A stretch of DNA of 64,000 nucleotides from Cacajao melanocephalus (taxonomy: Eukaryota; Chordata; Mammalia; Primates; Pitheciidae): assembly GCA_963573385.1 (NCBI GenBank), contig CAUYLG010061895.1, positions 124,001 through 188,000 on the forward strand, written 5' to 3'. Position numbers and translations under genes: made by a program. Below, piece by piece: positions 1 through 13,616 of this stretch. Position 1 is the stretch's first letter. Every line of letters starts with the position of its first letter. The notes below the pieces were generated by a model. The model was given only the letters and a program-made list of their open reading frames with translations, was not told the DNA's origin and did not search any database.

Positions 1-1605
1 TCATTTGGTCCTTCTTTGTCAGTGCTAATACTTAGCCCTTACCTTCCCCACATTATGCACAGATTTTCTAGTTTTTGAAAACAATTGATCTTTTCCTTTT
101 AATTTTCAATTCCAAAATCTTTCACTCTCCAAGAATTAAACGTATGATTGCTTCCTTGCCTATGAACTATCTGTGTGAGCAAAAACAAGCACATTTTCCT
201 TTTAGGCGTCATTGCCTGTCACCATAACTATTGTTTTCCATATTCTCAACTTTCTAAACTTTGCTGTGATTTTTTAAAATTCCTATTCTTAAAATTTTTC
301 TGTGTGTCTATAATTATTTTCTTCTCTTTCTAATCAGTAGTACTTCTTTGGAATAGGGGTATGGGACGGCATGAGGGAGAACTTTGGCCAGGATATGGGT
401 TTTACATTGGCAGGTCCTGATTTTATGAACAGAGCCTTATTTGTTCTGTGCAATATGCCACGTGCAAAATGTGGTCCATTCTTTTACTGTTAAACTCACT
501 TAAACAGGTGATAAATGTAGGAGTCCAGTTTAAAGAACAGAGAAGTCATAATTTTTCCATTATCCCTAATGTATGATTAGGCTTAACATAGCACAAAATC
601 ACTGAGTTCCTTCTAACTAACTGTCTAGTTTGGTGTATACCACTGATTTCCATTGTTTGGCTCCTATGGCAAGACTCCAGGGGTAAGTACTGTGTGCCAA
701 TTTATTGTCTTTTATGTTTTATGTGCTTATTGCGATGAGTTTGAAGGATTAACTGTTTTTGAATCTTAATAGTCTCTTCTGAGGCTACAAAACTAAAATT
801 TAAACTAGGATTTGTTCCCTCTCCCCCACACTCTTTCTTTTTTAAATAAATAAATTAGGGAAATTGGGGAAACAGTTACAATGATTTCATCCCCAATATA
901 TTTTAAACTGTCTGTTAGGAAATGAACTGTAGTGCAGCAATCTGTTAAGCTTTTTCTTGTCCATCAATTCAGAATGAAAGAATTCCACCCCGAAATTAGG
1001 AATTTCCATGGGCATAATCCTGCCAAGCAAAGCCGAAGTACGTTTATAACCTTTGTTTTGTTAACAAAGTCTATTTACCGAGGTTGGTTAACTGAAAGTC
1101 TAGGGTACTAGGAAGAGAGTCAGCCCTTTTTTAAATAAGGTACAAAAATATTTTGACCATTTATATTTTGCCATTTTCCAAGTAAAGTCATTTTTTTTCC
1201 TCTGCCCTTGCCATGATGTGACATTTAATTATGGATTCTCCAGAAACCTTTCCCTGAGGTCTTTTACATCAGAAGTACCTTTTCTGGGAGGGCTCCAGTG
1301 GCGTTTTTCATCATGACAGCAGCTCCCTATGGCTTAGCTTGCTATTAAATCCTGAATTAATATAAGCAAACCCCTTTCGTTGATAAGATAAGCAATGTTT
1401 CCTTTTGTTTTCCAGAAGAGGATCTACTAGGTTAGTTGTCACAGCCTGGACTTTTTGTTGATAGCCTTTTCGTTTGGGTTAAAACATTTACACACACGTG
1501 CTTTTCATCTAACAGATTTTACAAACTACATTACAGCATATCCTCAATCAAAATATTGTGGAGGTTCTGCAATGCCTACCAAGCAAATGCTAAACCCCTT
1601 ATGCT
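1..1605. other. Non-coding, no recognised repeat
   Basis: I see no gene and no repeat family I can name. The stretch is AT-rich with scattered T and A runs. Open frames are short, begin at arbitrary points and show no domain. A good splice-donor match (GTAAGT at 683) has no convincing partner acceptor upstream. Confidence 0.6.
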
Positions 1606-1609
1606 GGTT

Positions 1610-2085
1610 TTTCTGCCCCCCACAATGTGGTCTCCTTTAATGACCCTTCTAGTAGAATATTTGAGCACTTTCCTTCACACATCTCATTCTCTAGCCAATC
1701 TGAACTGTTTGATGTTCTATGAGTGTGACTCATGAGTTCTTGCTTCGGGAGCTTTTGTTGGCGCCATCTTGAATATTCTCACCAATGCCCCTCTGTTCCA
1801 ATACAGCCTGATGAAATCCCACACAATTCAAGGTTTGCATAACACTTCTTGAACAGTCTCCTCCATGAATAGTCTTTTTTATTCTCCATGGACAAGATCT
1901 TTCCCTTTTAACCTGCAAGGGGGTTTCATTATACATCTTTTATGCCACTTATCTTAAGCTACCTCAAATTATAGTTTTCCATGTTCTAATATCAGATGTT
2001 TTTGCCTCTTCTAGTAGAATGTGGATTCCTTCAAGGCAGAAGTTTGTTGTGCTCGTATTTGATTTCCATGCAAGACCTAGAAAAT
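1610..2085 (+). repeat. LINE L2-like fragment
   Basis: The 3' half resembles the L2 3' end: a pyrimidine-rich stretch with CTCCATGAATAGTC, then TATGCCACTTATC, then TCTAGTAGAATGTGGATTCC and CTTCAAGGCAG, in the order expected for the L2 tail. It is heavily diverged, as expected for a repeat older than the placental radiation. The motif CTTCTAGTAGAAT also occurs near 1647, so two overlapping L2 pieces are possible. The open frames here are not protein-like. Confidence 0.55.
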
Positions 2086-2109
2086 GGCATTCCTCAACAT
2101 ATATGCTGT

Positions 2110-2180
2110 CGTTTTGTGGAGATAGACAGATAGATAGTGATTTATACATATATCTGTATCTATACCTATATATTATTTCT
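2110..2180. repeat. Degenerate GATA/TATC simple repeat
   Basis: Several AGATAGACAGATAGATAG units are followed by TATCTGTATCTATACCTATA. This is a decayed tetranucleotide tract that switches from purine-rich GATA to pyrimidine-rich TATC units on the same strand. Confidence 0.6.
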
Positions 2181-2350
2181 TATTTAACAATGGAGGCTAC
2201 GACTTCATCTTTCTAGAACATGTAGATTCAGATTTAAAAATATTTTATTCTGTCTACAACTTGCTGCTTAGGATTGGGATGATTTATGTTTGTCTTTAGC
2301 CATGCCACTAATGCACTAAAGGCACTAAAAATACCAAATGTTTAACATCA

Positions 2351-2640
2351 TTTTTTGAGACAGGGTCTCTCTCTGTCACCCAGGCTGGAATGTAGTAGCG
2401 CAATCACGGCTTACTGCATCCTGCACTTTCTGAGCTCAATAGATCCTCCGACCTCAGCCTTCCTAGTAGCTGAGACTACAGGCACAAGCCACCATGCCTG
2501 GATAATTTTTGTATTTTTTTTGTAGAGACGGCATTTTGCCATTTTGCCCAGACTGGTCTAGAACTTCTGGACTCAAGTAATCTACCCAGTTCAGCCTCCC
2601 ATACTTCTGGGATTACAGGCATGAGCCACAGTGCCTGGCC
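2351..2640 (-). repeat. Alu (AluJ-like), antisense
   Basis: It reads as the reverse complement of Alu. The T-run tail and GAGACAGGGTCTC come first; the element ends with GGATTACAGGCATGAGCCAC and GTGCCTGGCC. Many differences from consensus, such as GAGCTCAATAGATCC in the middle, point to the old AluJ group. Both monomers are present. Target-site duplications are too decayed to call. Confidence 0.93.
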
Positions 2641-2780
2641 TTTACATTTCTATTTCCTTTTTTTTGCCAAACATGTTGAATGAAAATAAGACAAGGATAA
2701 ATGCATAGTCTGTTTTTTAATGATCTGTCTGTCAGCATGGTTTTTATAAATGTTTTGCACTGTAAATGTGTGGATGCTCT

Positions 2781-3120
2781 GAAACAAAATATCAGCGAAC
2801 TTTATCAAGTAACATGAAAAGGATTATCCATTATGTCCAAGTACAATTTATCTCAAGAATGCAAGGCTGGTTTTACATTCAATTAATGTAAGATATCATA
2901 TCGATAGAATAAAGGACAAAAACAACATGATTACTTCAATGTATGCAAAGAACTAATATGTGAGTTTAGCAATTTTGCATGGTGGAAGATAAAAATACAA
3001 AAATAACTTGTATTTCTATATGCTAGCAATGAATGATCAGAAAACAAATTTAAGAAAACAACTCCATTTACAATAGCATAACAAATTTAAAGATAAAATA
3101 TTTAGAAATAAACTTAACAA
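2781..3120 (+). repeat. L1M fragment, ORF2 3' part (left of Alu)
   Basis: It matches the L1 ORF2 region just after the reverse-transcriptase core: ATCCATTATGTCCAAGTAC, CAAGAATGCAAGGCTGG and GGACAAAAACAACATGATTA in the consensus order. Frames are broken throughout. It is the left part of one L1 copy that resumes at 3454 after an Alu insertion. Confidence 0.88.
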
Positions 3121-5161
<2,041 letters not shown>

Positions 5162-7679
5162 TAATGGGGATGCTTGATATTAGCAATCATACAGGAAGCT
5201 GTCTTTTGCTGTCTAGTGTGGAAACTCAACCGACACATGTTCACTCTATTTCTCAAGGTAAGACAGACCTAAATTCCAAATAAACTACCAGTGGATTTTT
5301 GCTTTTGCATTTATCATGTGATCTACTACTAATTAAAATGGGTTCTGTTTAGTAATATGACAATAATTAGAAATATTCTTTGTAAAAATTAACAGCCATT
5401 TTAGAGTAAGTAAAATGATATAACAAATAGATCCTCTCTGCCACCATTAAAATCTCAGATACATTTTGAAACTATCTGCACCAATACAGCTCATAGTCAA
5501 ACATAAGTATTATGCAAATGTATGTGGTTTCAATTTATCAATAACGATCAATTTTGGCCAATATTAGGGGCTAGGTATATGAAAAATATAAATATATATA
5601 TATTTCTACTTTGAAGTCATAATCATATTGTAGATGAATTGGGTTGAGATTTTAAGGTTATTTTACGCTTTAATGGTTTACTAGCACCTTTACTATTTTG
5701 TAGGTACTTGAATTTCCAAGACAAAATTATTATTATTATTTTTATGTGCAACAGCTCTCTTCTCACACTGCAAACCTCTCCAAACCTCCCTTCGAAAAAG
5801 ACAGAGGACTGTATCGGAAGTAACAAAGGAAAAATTTTTGTTCAGAAATAAAAAACAAGTCAGAAGGATGAATCTCATTTTACAACTATGTTCTGGTCCT
5901 CTTCTATGTTTATATTTCCCTTCCAGTTTTTTTTTTATTCTGCATACCTATTTGTAAATCATATTCCCCTGGACTTCATACTTCCAAGAACATTACATAC
6001 AAAATGTGCATATGTTTTTTCCTAAACTTAACGATCACATTTGTAGGACTGGTAGAAGGAGAGTGGGGGACGAGAAAAATTTCCTCTTTTCCTAAGTACA
6101 GAAATCAATCAGCAGTTTCACTTCTGTGAGTTAGAAGTAGAGAAAGGAAGAAAGGAAAAAGAAAGAAAGGTAGGTAGAAAGCATTCTCACTTCTATACAC
6201 TGTAGTAAGTAGTCAACATAAAGCCTAAAAACAAATCAAGCTGAATTCATTTTTACTCTATTCTCATAATGCTGTTATCTTGTCTCTAACCTAGGGCATC
6301 CACTTCCTTCAGTCTGTGCCTACCTCCCAAACATGATGTCTTCCAACTTTTCTGTGCTTCCATCTGCTTGGTGTCTGCCTGAGAAAGAGGTTTCTAAGAG
6401 CTACTGCAAAAACCAAAATCACTCTAAAGGAAAGCATGAAGATACAGAGATAAAATATATATTTTTATAACGTGTTTGAATGACTCACAACACAAAAAAG
6501 CATTTCAAAATGCCACCTGTAATTGGAAAATAATATTTATATGCAAAAGGTATTTTTAAAAAATCATGTGATTGTCACCAGTCCCTTGTGTGATATGAGT
6601 CAACTTTGGCCCTGAGAGTGACGAGTCTAACCAAATTGTCAATCTTTAATGTTATTTCAAGACCTTAGGCAGAAAATTATTATACAGCCTCCTGTGAAAA
6701 AGGAATAACAAAAATAGCAAAAGCAAATTTCATCCCCAAAGGGACTCTGCTCCTCTCCAAACTTATCTCTATGCAGATTTGAGACAGAAGAGTTGGCCTG
6801 GTGTGCAAGAAATCAGCCAGCTGACAACAGCTTTCTATGTTGCAGAAGAATGAGAAGTTAAATGTATTTCATGAACTAGCAAGACATTTTAGTTCTATAA
6901 ACCTGTAAGATGGGTCTTTTTCCTAATCCTTTGAGTTTGATTTGCAGCTCTCCGAAATGTGAGAAACAACTGCTTCATTAGTATTTGACATTGCTTTTCT
7001 CTTCCCTATAAATTCAAATGGCCAAAGAGGTACTGGGAGAAAAGAAACCTGTTTCACTAGTTCTATGTGCAAAGGAGAAAGGGAATGAAAATAAACTCTC
7101 ATGTATTAAAACAACAAATGATTCAATTTTGGACCAAATATTGCTAGGGCTCTGAATTGTGGTTGTTACTTTTTTCAACAGTAGTTGGAATTTAATGAAT
7201 CATCTTTCCTTTTTGTAACTTATGCCCATAAGTTACACAGGAACCTGGAAACTGGAATGTTACTATGGACATGCAAATTAATAGAGCTCATAAGGGCAAC
7301 TGAACTTCATTCCCTTCATCAGCGTCCTAGTGGACCCTTATTCACATAGCTGGATTTAAAACTGTCAAATACTGTATTAAGTTTAATTCTTAAAGGAAAA
7401 AGAAAAATCTTAGTAGAGGAGGATGTTATGCCACATTAGTCATAAAGATGGAGAAGAGTACATAATCTAAGGAAAGGTCCATTATTTCATTCCCTTTATC
7501 CTGCCATTGCTAATACCAATTGGCCTGATCACTTTGCATCACAGTTCAGAAAAAAAAAAAATTACAATAATTTCCTGAAGATATTAACTTTGTCAGAGAA
7601 AATTCTTACCAAGGAAAAAAGAGTTTTTAAGGGGAAAAATGTAATTTATTCAGATTGCTTGTTACAAGTAAATTAATAA
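5162..7679. other. Non-coding, repeat-poor
   Basis: No gene is seen and no interspersed repeat is recognised with confidence. There is a purine-rich GAAAGGAAGAAAGG tract at 6140-6175 and short poly(A) at 7547-7561. A 41-nt exon-like interval (5217-5257) has a pyrimidine-rich acceptor and a CAAG|GTAAGA donor, but it is too short to argue for. Open frames are short and lack any family resemblance. Confidence 0.6.
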
Positions 7680-8042
7680 GGCAAGGTGCAGTGGCCTTAT
7701 TAATAAGCGGCCTTATTAATAAGGCCTGGTGCTCATGCCCAAATCCTAGCACGTTGGAAAGCTGAGGCAGGAGAATTGCTTGAGGCCAGGAGTTCAAGAC
7801 CAGCCTAGACAACATAGTGAGACCTTATCTCTACAAAAAATAAAAAATAAAAATAAATAAAAATTAGGTGGGTGTGGTGGCACACTCCTTTAGTCCCAGT
7901 CACTTGAGGGACTAAGGCAGGAGGATGACATGAACGCAGGTATTTGAGGCTACAGTGAGCTCTGATTGAGCCACTGCACTTCAGCCTGGGCCAAGGGTGA
8001 GACCCTGTTCCTTCAAAAAATAAATTAATAATAATAATAATT
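7680..8042 (+). repeat. AluJ with internal micro-duplication
   Basis: An old Alu dimer in sense orientation (GAGGCCAGGAGTTCAAGACC, GTGAGACC, a long A-rich linker with TAAA units, then the right monomer). A TAAATTAATA duplication (7669-7678 and 8021-8030) may be the TSD. The normal GTGGCTCATGCC start is interrupted by two copies of GGCCTTATTAATAAG inserted after GCAGT, described separately. Confidence 0.9.
7693..7726. repeat. 16-bp tandem duplication with 18-bp perfect palindrome
   Basis: GGCCTTATTAATAAG occurs at 7693-7707 and again at 7709-7723. The second copy plus the following GCC forms the perfect palindrome GGCCTTATTAATAAGGCC at 7709-7726. A related ATTAATAAGGC lies just before the Alu at 7672-7682, which suggests the unit came from the flanking DNA. 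Confidence 0.9.
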
Positions 8043-10735
8043 ATCCGCAGACCTTAATTTATCTGATATCATTCACATTAGACTGAGAACACAGCACATA
8101 CGTTATTTTAGGAATATACAATGGTTATTATTGTAAACTAAAATGTCAGAAATGTGATTGGCCAAATAAATTAGGCTCCAAGACCTTGAAATGATCATAA
8201 TTCTAAAGCTATCAATATTACAAAACCGAATGTTATTAACAAAACCAGTAAACAAATTTTCTAAAATGAAAAAATGTAATTATAAGATACTTTCTGATTA
8301 TTTCTGCAGGATTAGTTGACATCCAGGACTTTTGAGGCCAAGAGTTCAAGACCAGCCCAACCTTATTAGCTTTAGTATTTAATAATTAAAATGTAACAGT
8401 AAAGTATACTTGATGTGCTCATACAAAGAAGTAACACTAGATAACCAGTAATATTATATCTTTTGTCATTTAGGTTCTAGACTCATTCACTAGATTTAGT
8501 ACATCTAAATTGAAAATTCACTATCCATCAATTTGGAACCATATGCATTTTTGAAGACTGAAGAAATTAGTCACTATTAAGAGATCTGCATTCTAACACA
8601 CAGCCAAAAAGGTTTATGTACAGAAGAGTGAACTTGAAAAGTGGAATCAGAAACATGCACCAAGATTTCAAGGTGAAGTTAAAAACCTCCTTGAATCTTA
8701 CCCAGGAGACAAAGTGGTGCACTTGCAGGCAATACGTCTGAAGCTCTCCTGGAGACCTGACTGTGGGAACAATATATTCCACTTTCACCACCCAGGCCCT
8801 CTGCTATGGAGAAAAGATTGTATTCTTCCTCCCCAACAGTACAGCTGCTGAAAGCTGCTGCAGAAAAGGGAACACTGACTAGAGAAAAGGGAAAAGCGAA
8901 AGAGAGAGGGAACAAAAAGGCATTAAGCTTATCAATTCCAGTGATAACTCAGAAGCTCTAAATGATATTTTCCTTCTAAAATGTAATTACCCCTATAAAA
9001 TAGAAAATAAGAACAATCATTCCTGAAAGTTTTGCAAGATTTTCAAAAATCTCTACTCTAAATGCATTTATAACTCAGGCACCACCTGCTGGTTCAAATT
9101 GGAGCTTCCCACTCACTCAACAACTTCAACCAGCCAAGAAGACAATTCAAGTTTTCATAGGAATAAAGCAAGAAGACGACTGATTTTTAAAACCAGATTT
9201 AGGTTGTTTTGCTAAAACGTATAACCAGCTTTTATTTCCATCTCATATTTAAACCAAAAACATTAAAAATATACTGTTATAAAAACGGAAAGATAACTTT
9301 TAATATAAAAGATATAATAACCTGTACATACAATGTTCAAATTTGTATATATTTCTGTGGTTCATCATCAATACTCTCATTAACTACTGTTACATTATCT
9401 TGCTAAAGTTTATTTTTATCATAGTAATAATTTTATAATACATGAAACTTTCAAATATCTTAATAAAAACAAACTGATGTTTTACCACCAGACTAAATAA
9501 AAATCTACCAATAAAAGGCACTATCAAATGAAGAAGCTTGTAGAAATGACTCACTGTGATTTAGCTAGTTACCTTTCCAGTTCTTCAACAACAAAAATTA
9601 AATTCTTTGAGGATGTGTGTTAGAATTAGGTCACTGAATCAATTTTGTGTTTGTTTAAAAAACAGTCACTTTTTGTCTCTTTCACAGAAAAACCTAAACT
9701 AAAATAAAAATAACTATTTTCACTGAAACTACTGAAATATACAGCTGGTTATTTGATTAATGAAACTGCAACTACCCACCAGAACCCACCCCGCAAAGTG
9801 TCTCTGTTATATAACTGTTTCTAATGTATTAAAAGCAGCTATGTGTAGCACTTACAGACACAGCCTCAAAGCCTAACTGGGTAGCAGCATCTTAGGGCTG
9901 CATTAACTGTGTATCCTAGGCAACCAAGTCATGGCTAAAGCACCACAGTGTTTGTTTAAAACGTGATGTGGAAAGCAATCAGAGGAGCTTCAATTCCAGG
10001 GAAATTCCTTCTCAATGTAAGCCTCACGTTGTATTAGAGTGGTGCTGTTTGCACCATTATAATTAAGAATGTGTCACCATATTCATTATTTTCAAGGTTT
10101 TGTAACTCAGCTGTAAAAAATTAGTCATAGTAATTAAAAGATGGAAAACATCTAGTTATGCTAAGATGTCCTACTGGGGCATTTAAGGTCCTAGTGAAGA
10201 GGGTTTAAGCAATTTAAATGACAGATAATATTTTATCTTAACTAGCATAAAATGCTATCCTAACCACTGGTATATTAGAGATGTGTCTGAAAATAAATGT
10301 AAACAACAATTTAGTTTGTACTTTTCTTGATAAAAATAGACATCAGCTATTTTAACACCATAATAATTATTATGATTTTTATTGAATTTATTCCTCAGAG
10401 TTTATCTTTTCATTAATCTGTTACCAAAGAGCAGCATTTTTCTTTACAAAACATGTCTTTTTAATTTTTCGATCACTTCATGAACTCAGTCATAATACAA
10501 GAACCTAAATCCATGTTATTTTGCAAATTTCACTTACATATTTATATCTCTACATAAATTATAGGTGAAGAACATTGTTCTTGATGAATTATTTTTCAAA
10601 CAGAATTTATCTTTTTCTTTTTTGGATATTCTTAAGCAATAATAAAAAATGTTTCTCATGCTGTTTTTCAGATTGAAGAAGGAACTTGAATTTTTTTAGA
10701 ACAAAAGGAAGCAGTAATTGAGGTAAAGGAGAAAG
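8043..10735. other. Non-coding, repeat-poor
   Basis: No gene and no clear transposon except a roughly 30-bp Alu-like scrap at 8333-8362 (GAGTTCAAGACCAGCC). Two transcription-factor-like motifs stand out: a CTCF-core-like site at 9079-9092 and an RFX X-box-like site at 9911-9924. Neither is proof of function. Open frames are random-looking. Confidence 0.6.
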
Positions 10736-10739
10736 GATA

Positions 10740-10915
10740 ACTAACCTTTACTAAGAGCCTGCTGTAATATACACATGATACTATTTATCACATATTTATT
10801 TCATTTCATCCTCTCAATAGTTCTGCAGATTAGGTAGTATTTCCCATTTCATAATGAAGAAACTCATAATACTAGTAGGACTCGGATCCAAAGTCCTAAT
10901 ATTGTATGCCATTTG
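10740..10915 (-). repeat. MIR-like fragment, antisense
   Basis: It follows the reversed MIR pattern: CTTTACTAAGAGCCTGCTGT, then TTCATCCTCTCAATAG, then GGTAGTATTTCCCATTTC and AATGAAGAAACTC. Divergence is high, as usual for MIR. Confidence 0.65.
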
Positions 10916-11689
10916 AGTATTTCCAAAATAAAAACTTGAAATTGAACATAGTCCATCTTATATTTAATGATTTTACAAAATATTAGAAACAAAATTATAA
11001 AGTAACTCCATTTTTCTTTCTATTCTTCAGATTTTATTGCTATGTTTCATTGTCATATTTAATTAACAAATGTATAAAACTCATCAGAACTCAAGAATAA
11101 AATGAAACAGGGTTTCAAAAACCTATTTCCTTTAAAAATCTGTCTAGTAATAACACAACTTAAATTATGCATAAAATAGTACTAAATTTTTCCCTAGAAA
11201 AAGAGAAATTGTCTCTAAGACTTGGTGTGAATGATACTGGAATGAAAACAGTCACAGATTCTACAGTAAAACTATTCTGCAGAGCCACTCCAAGAGAAAG
11301 AATAACCCCTGGTGATGTCCAAGAGATTTCTCAAGAGAGGTATCATGGCCTCTTTGAAGCCCTTCCCAAATTTATATGTTAGCTTTTTCTTTAAAATTCT
11401 AAAGTTAGAAAATATTATTTTCTCAATTATTTTCAAAGATAATATATCAGACATTTTATTATCTTCTTTTGGTACCCAAATTTGATGTCCCGTAAGTAAG
11501 CTTTAAACATTTTGTTCTATTAAAAAAAAGACCTTTAAATAAATAACTGTATATTGTCTTTATATTGAAATCGTTGAGAAAACAATCTGCCTGTTTCCCC
11601 ATTTTATTATTTACAGAGTGTGAGAAAAAAGGAATTACTTAATATTCTCATTTCAAATGGAAAAGACAAAAGGCAAACAATCAAGGCAT
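10916..11689. other. Non-coding; one short unexplained open frame
   Basis: No recognised repeat. A 71-codon plus-strand open frame at 11167-11382 has a mixed amino-acid composition in its second half (motif RERITPGDVQEISQERYHG) that looks less random than its neighbours. It has no recognised domain, start context or splice setting. I do not call it a gene. Confidence 0.5.
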
Positions 11690-11965
11690 TAGATAAGCAC
11701 TGTCTGGTACAGTGACCACTAGCTACCTGAAATGGCTATTGAGCAACCTGAAATGTGGTTAGTCTGAAAAATACCACTGGAATTTCAATGCTTCGTGTGA
11801 AAAAAGTATAAAAATCTCATTTTCACAATGATGGTTTGTTGAAATGATAATACTTTGAAAATAAATATAATATGGCCATTTACCTATTTTACCTTATTCT
11901 TTCCTTTCAGTGTGGCTAATAGAAAATTTTAAAATTACATATGTGGCTCAAATTGGTAGCTTTCA
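11690..11965 (-). mobile_element. hAT-type MITE (MER1-group, MER58/MER63-like)
   Basis: Both ends match a hAT-Charlie MITE. The left end holds ACCACTAGCTACCTG and GGCTATTGAGCA...TGAAATGTGGTTAG. The right end holds GTGTGGCTAATAG and TTTTAAAATTACATATGTGGC. The middle carries the expected TTTTCACAATGATGG...GTTGAAATGATAATA stretch. It is non-autonomous and non-coding. The orientation given is relative to my remembered consensus. Confidence 0.8.
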
Positions 11966-12049
11966 TTCTATTTTTTTGGGGGTGGGGTAGGAGTGTGTTA
12001 GACCTCAAAACATAAGACATGAAAATAATTGATATTATCTACAAGATAT

Positions 12050-12165
12050 TTCCTACTACAATTTGTTTTACTCTTTCCCTTATATCCTAGTATTTCCCGC
12101 ATAATTGATAAATTGATATATAATAATATATATTGCTATATAATAATATATAAGCATATATGCAC
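12050..12165. other. AT-rich low-complexity stretch
   Basis: Dominated by ATATATAATAATATATATTG-type sequence around 12110-12160. No coding or repeat-family content is recognised. Confidence 0.6.
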
Positions 12166-12169
12166 TTTT

Positions 12170-12270
12170 TCTCCCCCTTCCAATGTTATATTTTCAATCT
12201 CTAGAACAGTGCCTGGTCAATAGTAGGCACTCAATAAACAGATGTTTTACTGTATTTTGAATTAATGAAT
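12170..12270 (+). repeat. LINE L2 3' end
   Basis: It has the diagnostic L2 tail: AATCTCTAGAACAGTGCCTGG, ATAGTAGGCACTCAATAAAC, then a TTTTGAATTAATGAAT terminus. A 5'-truncated fossil. Confidence 0.85.
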
Positions 12271-12348
12271 TTTTCTAGCACTAAACACAAGTCAGAGATA
12301 GAGGGCAAAAAGAGGAAATTCTGCCTCACTGTCCTGTTCAGAATGTTT

Positions 12349-12638
12349 CGTTTTGTTTTGAGATGGAGTCTTGCTCTGTCGCCATGGCTGGAGTGCAGTG
12401 GCAGGATCTCTGCTCACTGCAACCTCTGCCTCACATGTTCAAGTGATTATCCTGCCTCAGTCTCCTGAGAAGCTGGGACTACAGGCATGCGCCACCACAC
12501 CCGGCTAATTTTTTGTATTTTTAATAGAAATGGAGTTTCACCATGTTAGCCAGGACGTTATTGATTTCCTGAACTCATGATCTGCCTGCCTCAGCCTCCC
12601 AAAGCCTGGGGTTACAGGCAAGAGCCACTGTGCCCGGC
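12349..12638 (-). repeat. Alu (AluS-like), antisense
   Basis: Starts with TTTTGTTTTGAGATGGAGTC and ends with GAGCCACTGTGCCCGGC. Both monomers are present. It is flanked by an imperfect duplication, TCCTGTTCAGAATGTTT at 12332-12348 and TCCTATTCAGATATTTT at 12639-12655. Open frames on either strand are Alu-derived. Confidence 0.95.
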
Positions 12639-12655
12639 TCCTATTCAGATATTTT

Positions 12656-13394
12656 AAGTCCCATAGGTTAAATAATCTGAAACAAATAGATATGCAAATA
12701 TAAAATGGAATTTTTAAAGCATTTGGCATAATATGGAAATTGGTAATCCATTAAAAATTTTCTATAATTGGATTACAGAACCATTCACATATGGGTCCTG
12801 CCACATACACATTTATATTGTGGGTGACCTGGACATTTGAAAATGCATTCACCTTTAATATATACAATTATAACTATAAAAGCTACTTTTAATCTTTCTA
12901 TTCAATGTTGTCAATATTTCTCCTTAAAAATTAAACCTACCAATATTCTTTTATAAACACCAGAAATTCCAAGTTGCAGATTTGCGTTCCGTCAAAGGCA
13001 TTATAAGAAGAATCATTTTAAAAGCTTACAATTTTGCACATTGCTTCACCATGACTTCAAATCTGTGCAAATGTGTGTATTTTAAACCATCCATGCAACT
13101 TATGTCCCTGGGTAAAATAATTTTAGAGTATTACCAAAGCCTAAAGAATTAGGATAGATAGAAACAAAATGAAGTTATTGTAATCCCCAAACTCAGAGGC
13201 TCACAGAAGACCAAGAAGTCTAAACATAGGAAGAAGAAGTGTTATCTGGGTTAGGAATCCTTGATCCATTGATGAAGCTGAACTCAACAAAAAATGTTTT
13301 GTTTTGCTTTTCAGAGAGCTTTAAAGCTGAAAATGTATTTCCTGGGAATTGCTCAGCAGTGGAAGGAATGACTGAGAGATAATTTGCTCGGTGG
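12656..13394. other. Non-coding, no recognised repeat
   Basis: Unique-looking AT-rich sequence. No gene and no named element is seen. Confidence 0.6.
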
Positions 13395-13612
13395 CTCTTA
13401 AATCCAACTGATATTTTAAGAATCCTGGTTCCACCAATTACAACCAGTATGACCTAGGGTAATAAAACCCCTTAAAATCTCAGTGTTTTCATTTCAAAAG
13501 TATATGACAATCATTTCAGCAACATGAGAGTCCATCAGGTAATCTGAATAAAGTATTCAGTACAGTGACTAGCACATACTGATGGTTCAATAAATGTTAA
13601 TTATTATTTGCT
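13395..13612 (+). repeat. MIR fragment
   Basis: MIR order is visible: GTTCCACCAATTAC...AGTATGACCTAGGGTAA, then AAATCTCAGTGTTTTCATTT, then AGTACAGTGACTAGCACATA and GGTTCAATAAATGTTAATTA. The core and the 3' end are the best preserved parts. Confidence 0.8.
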
Positions 13613-13616
13613 GTAG

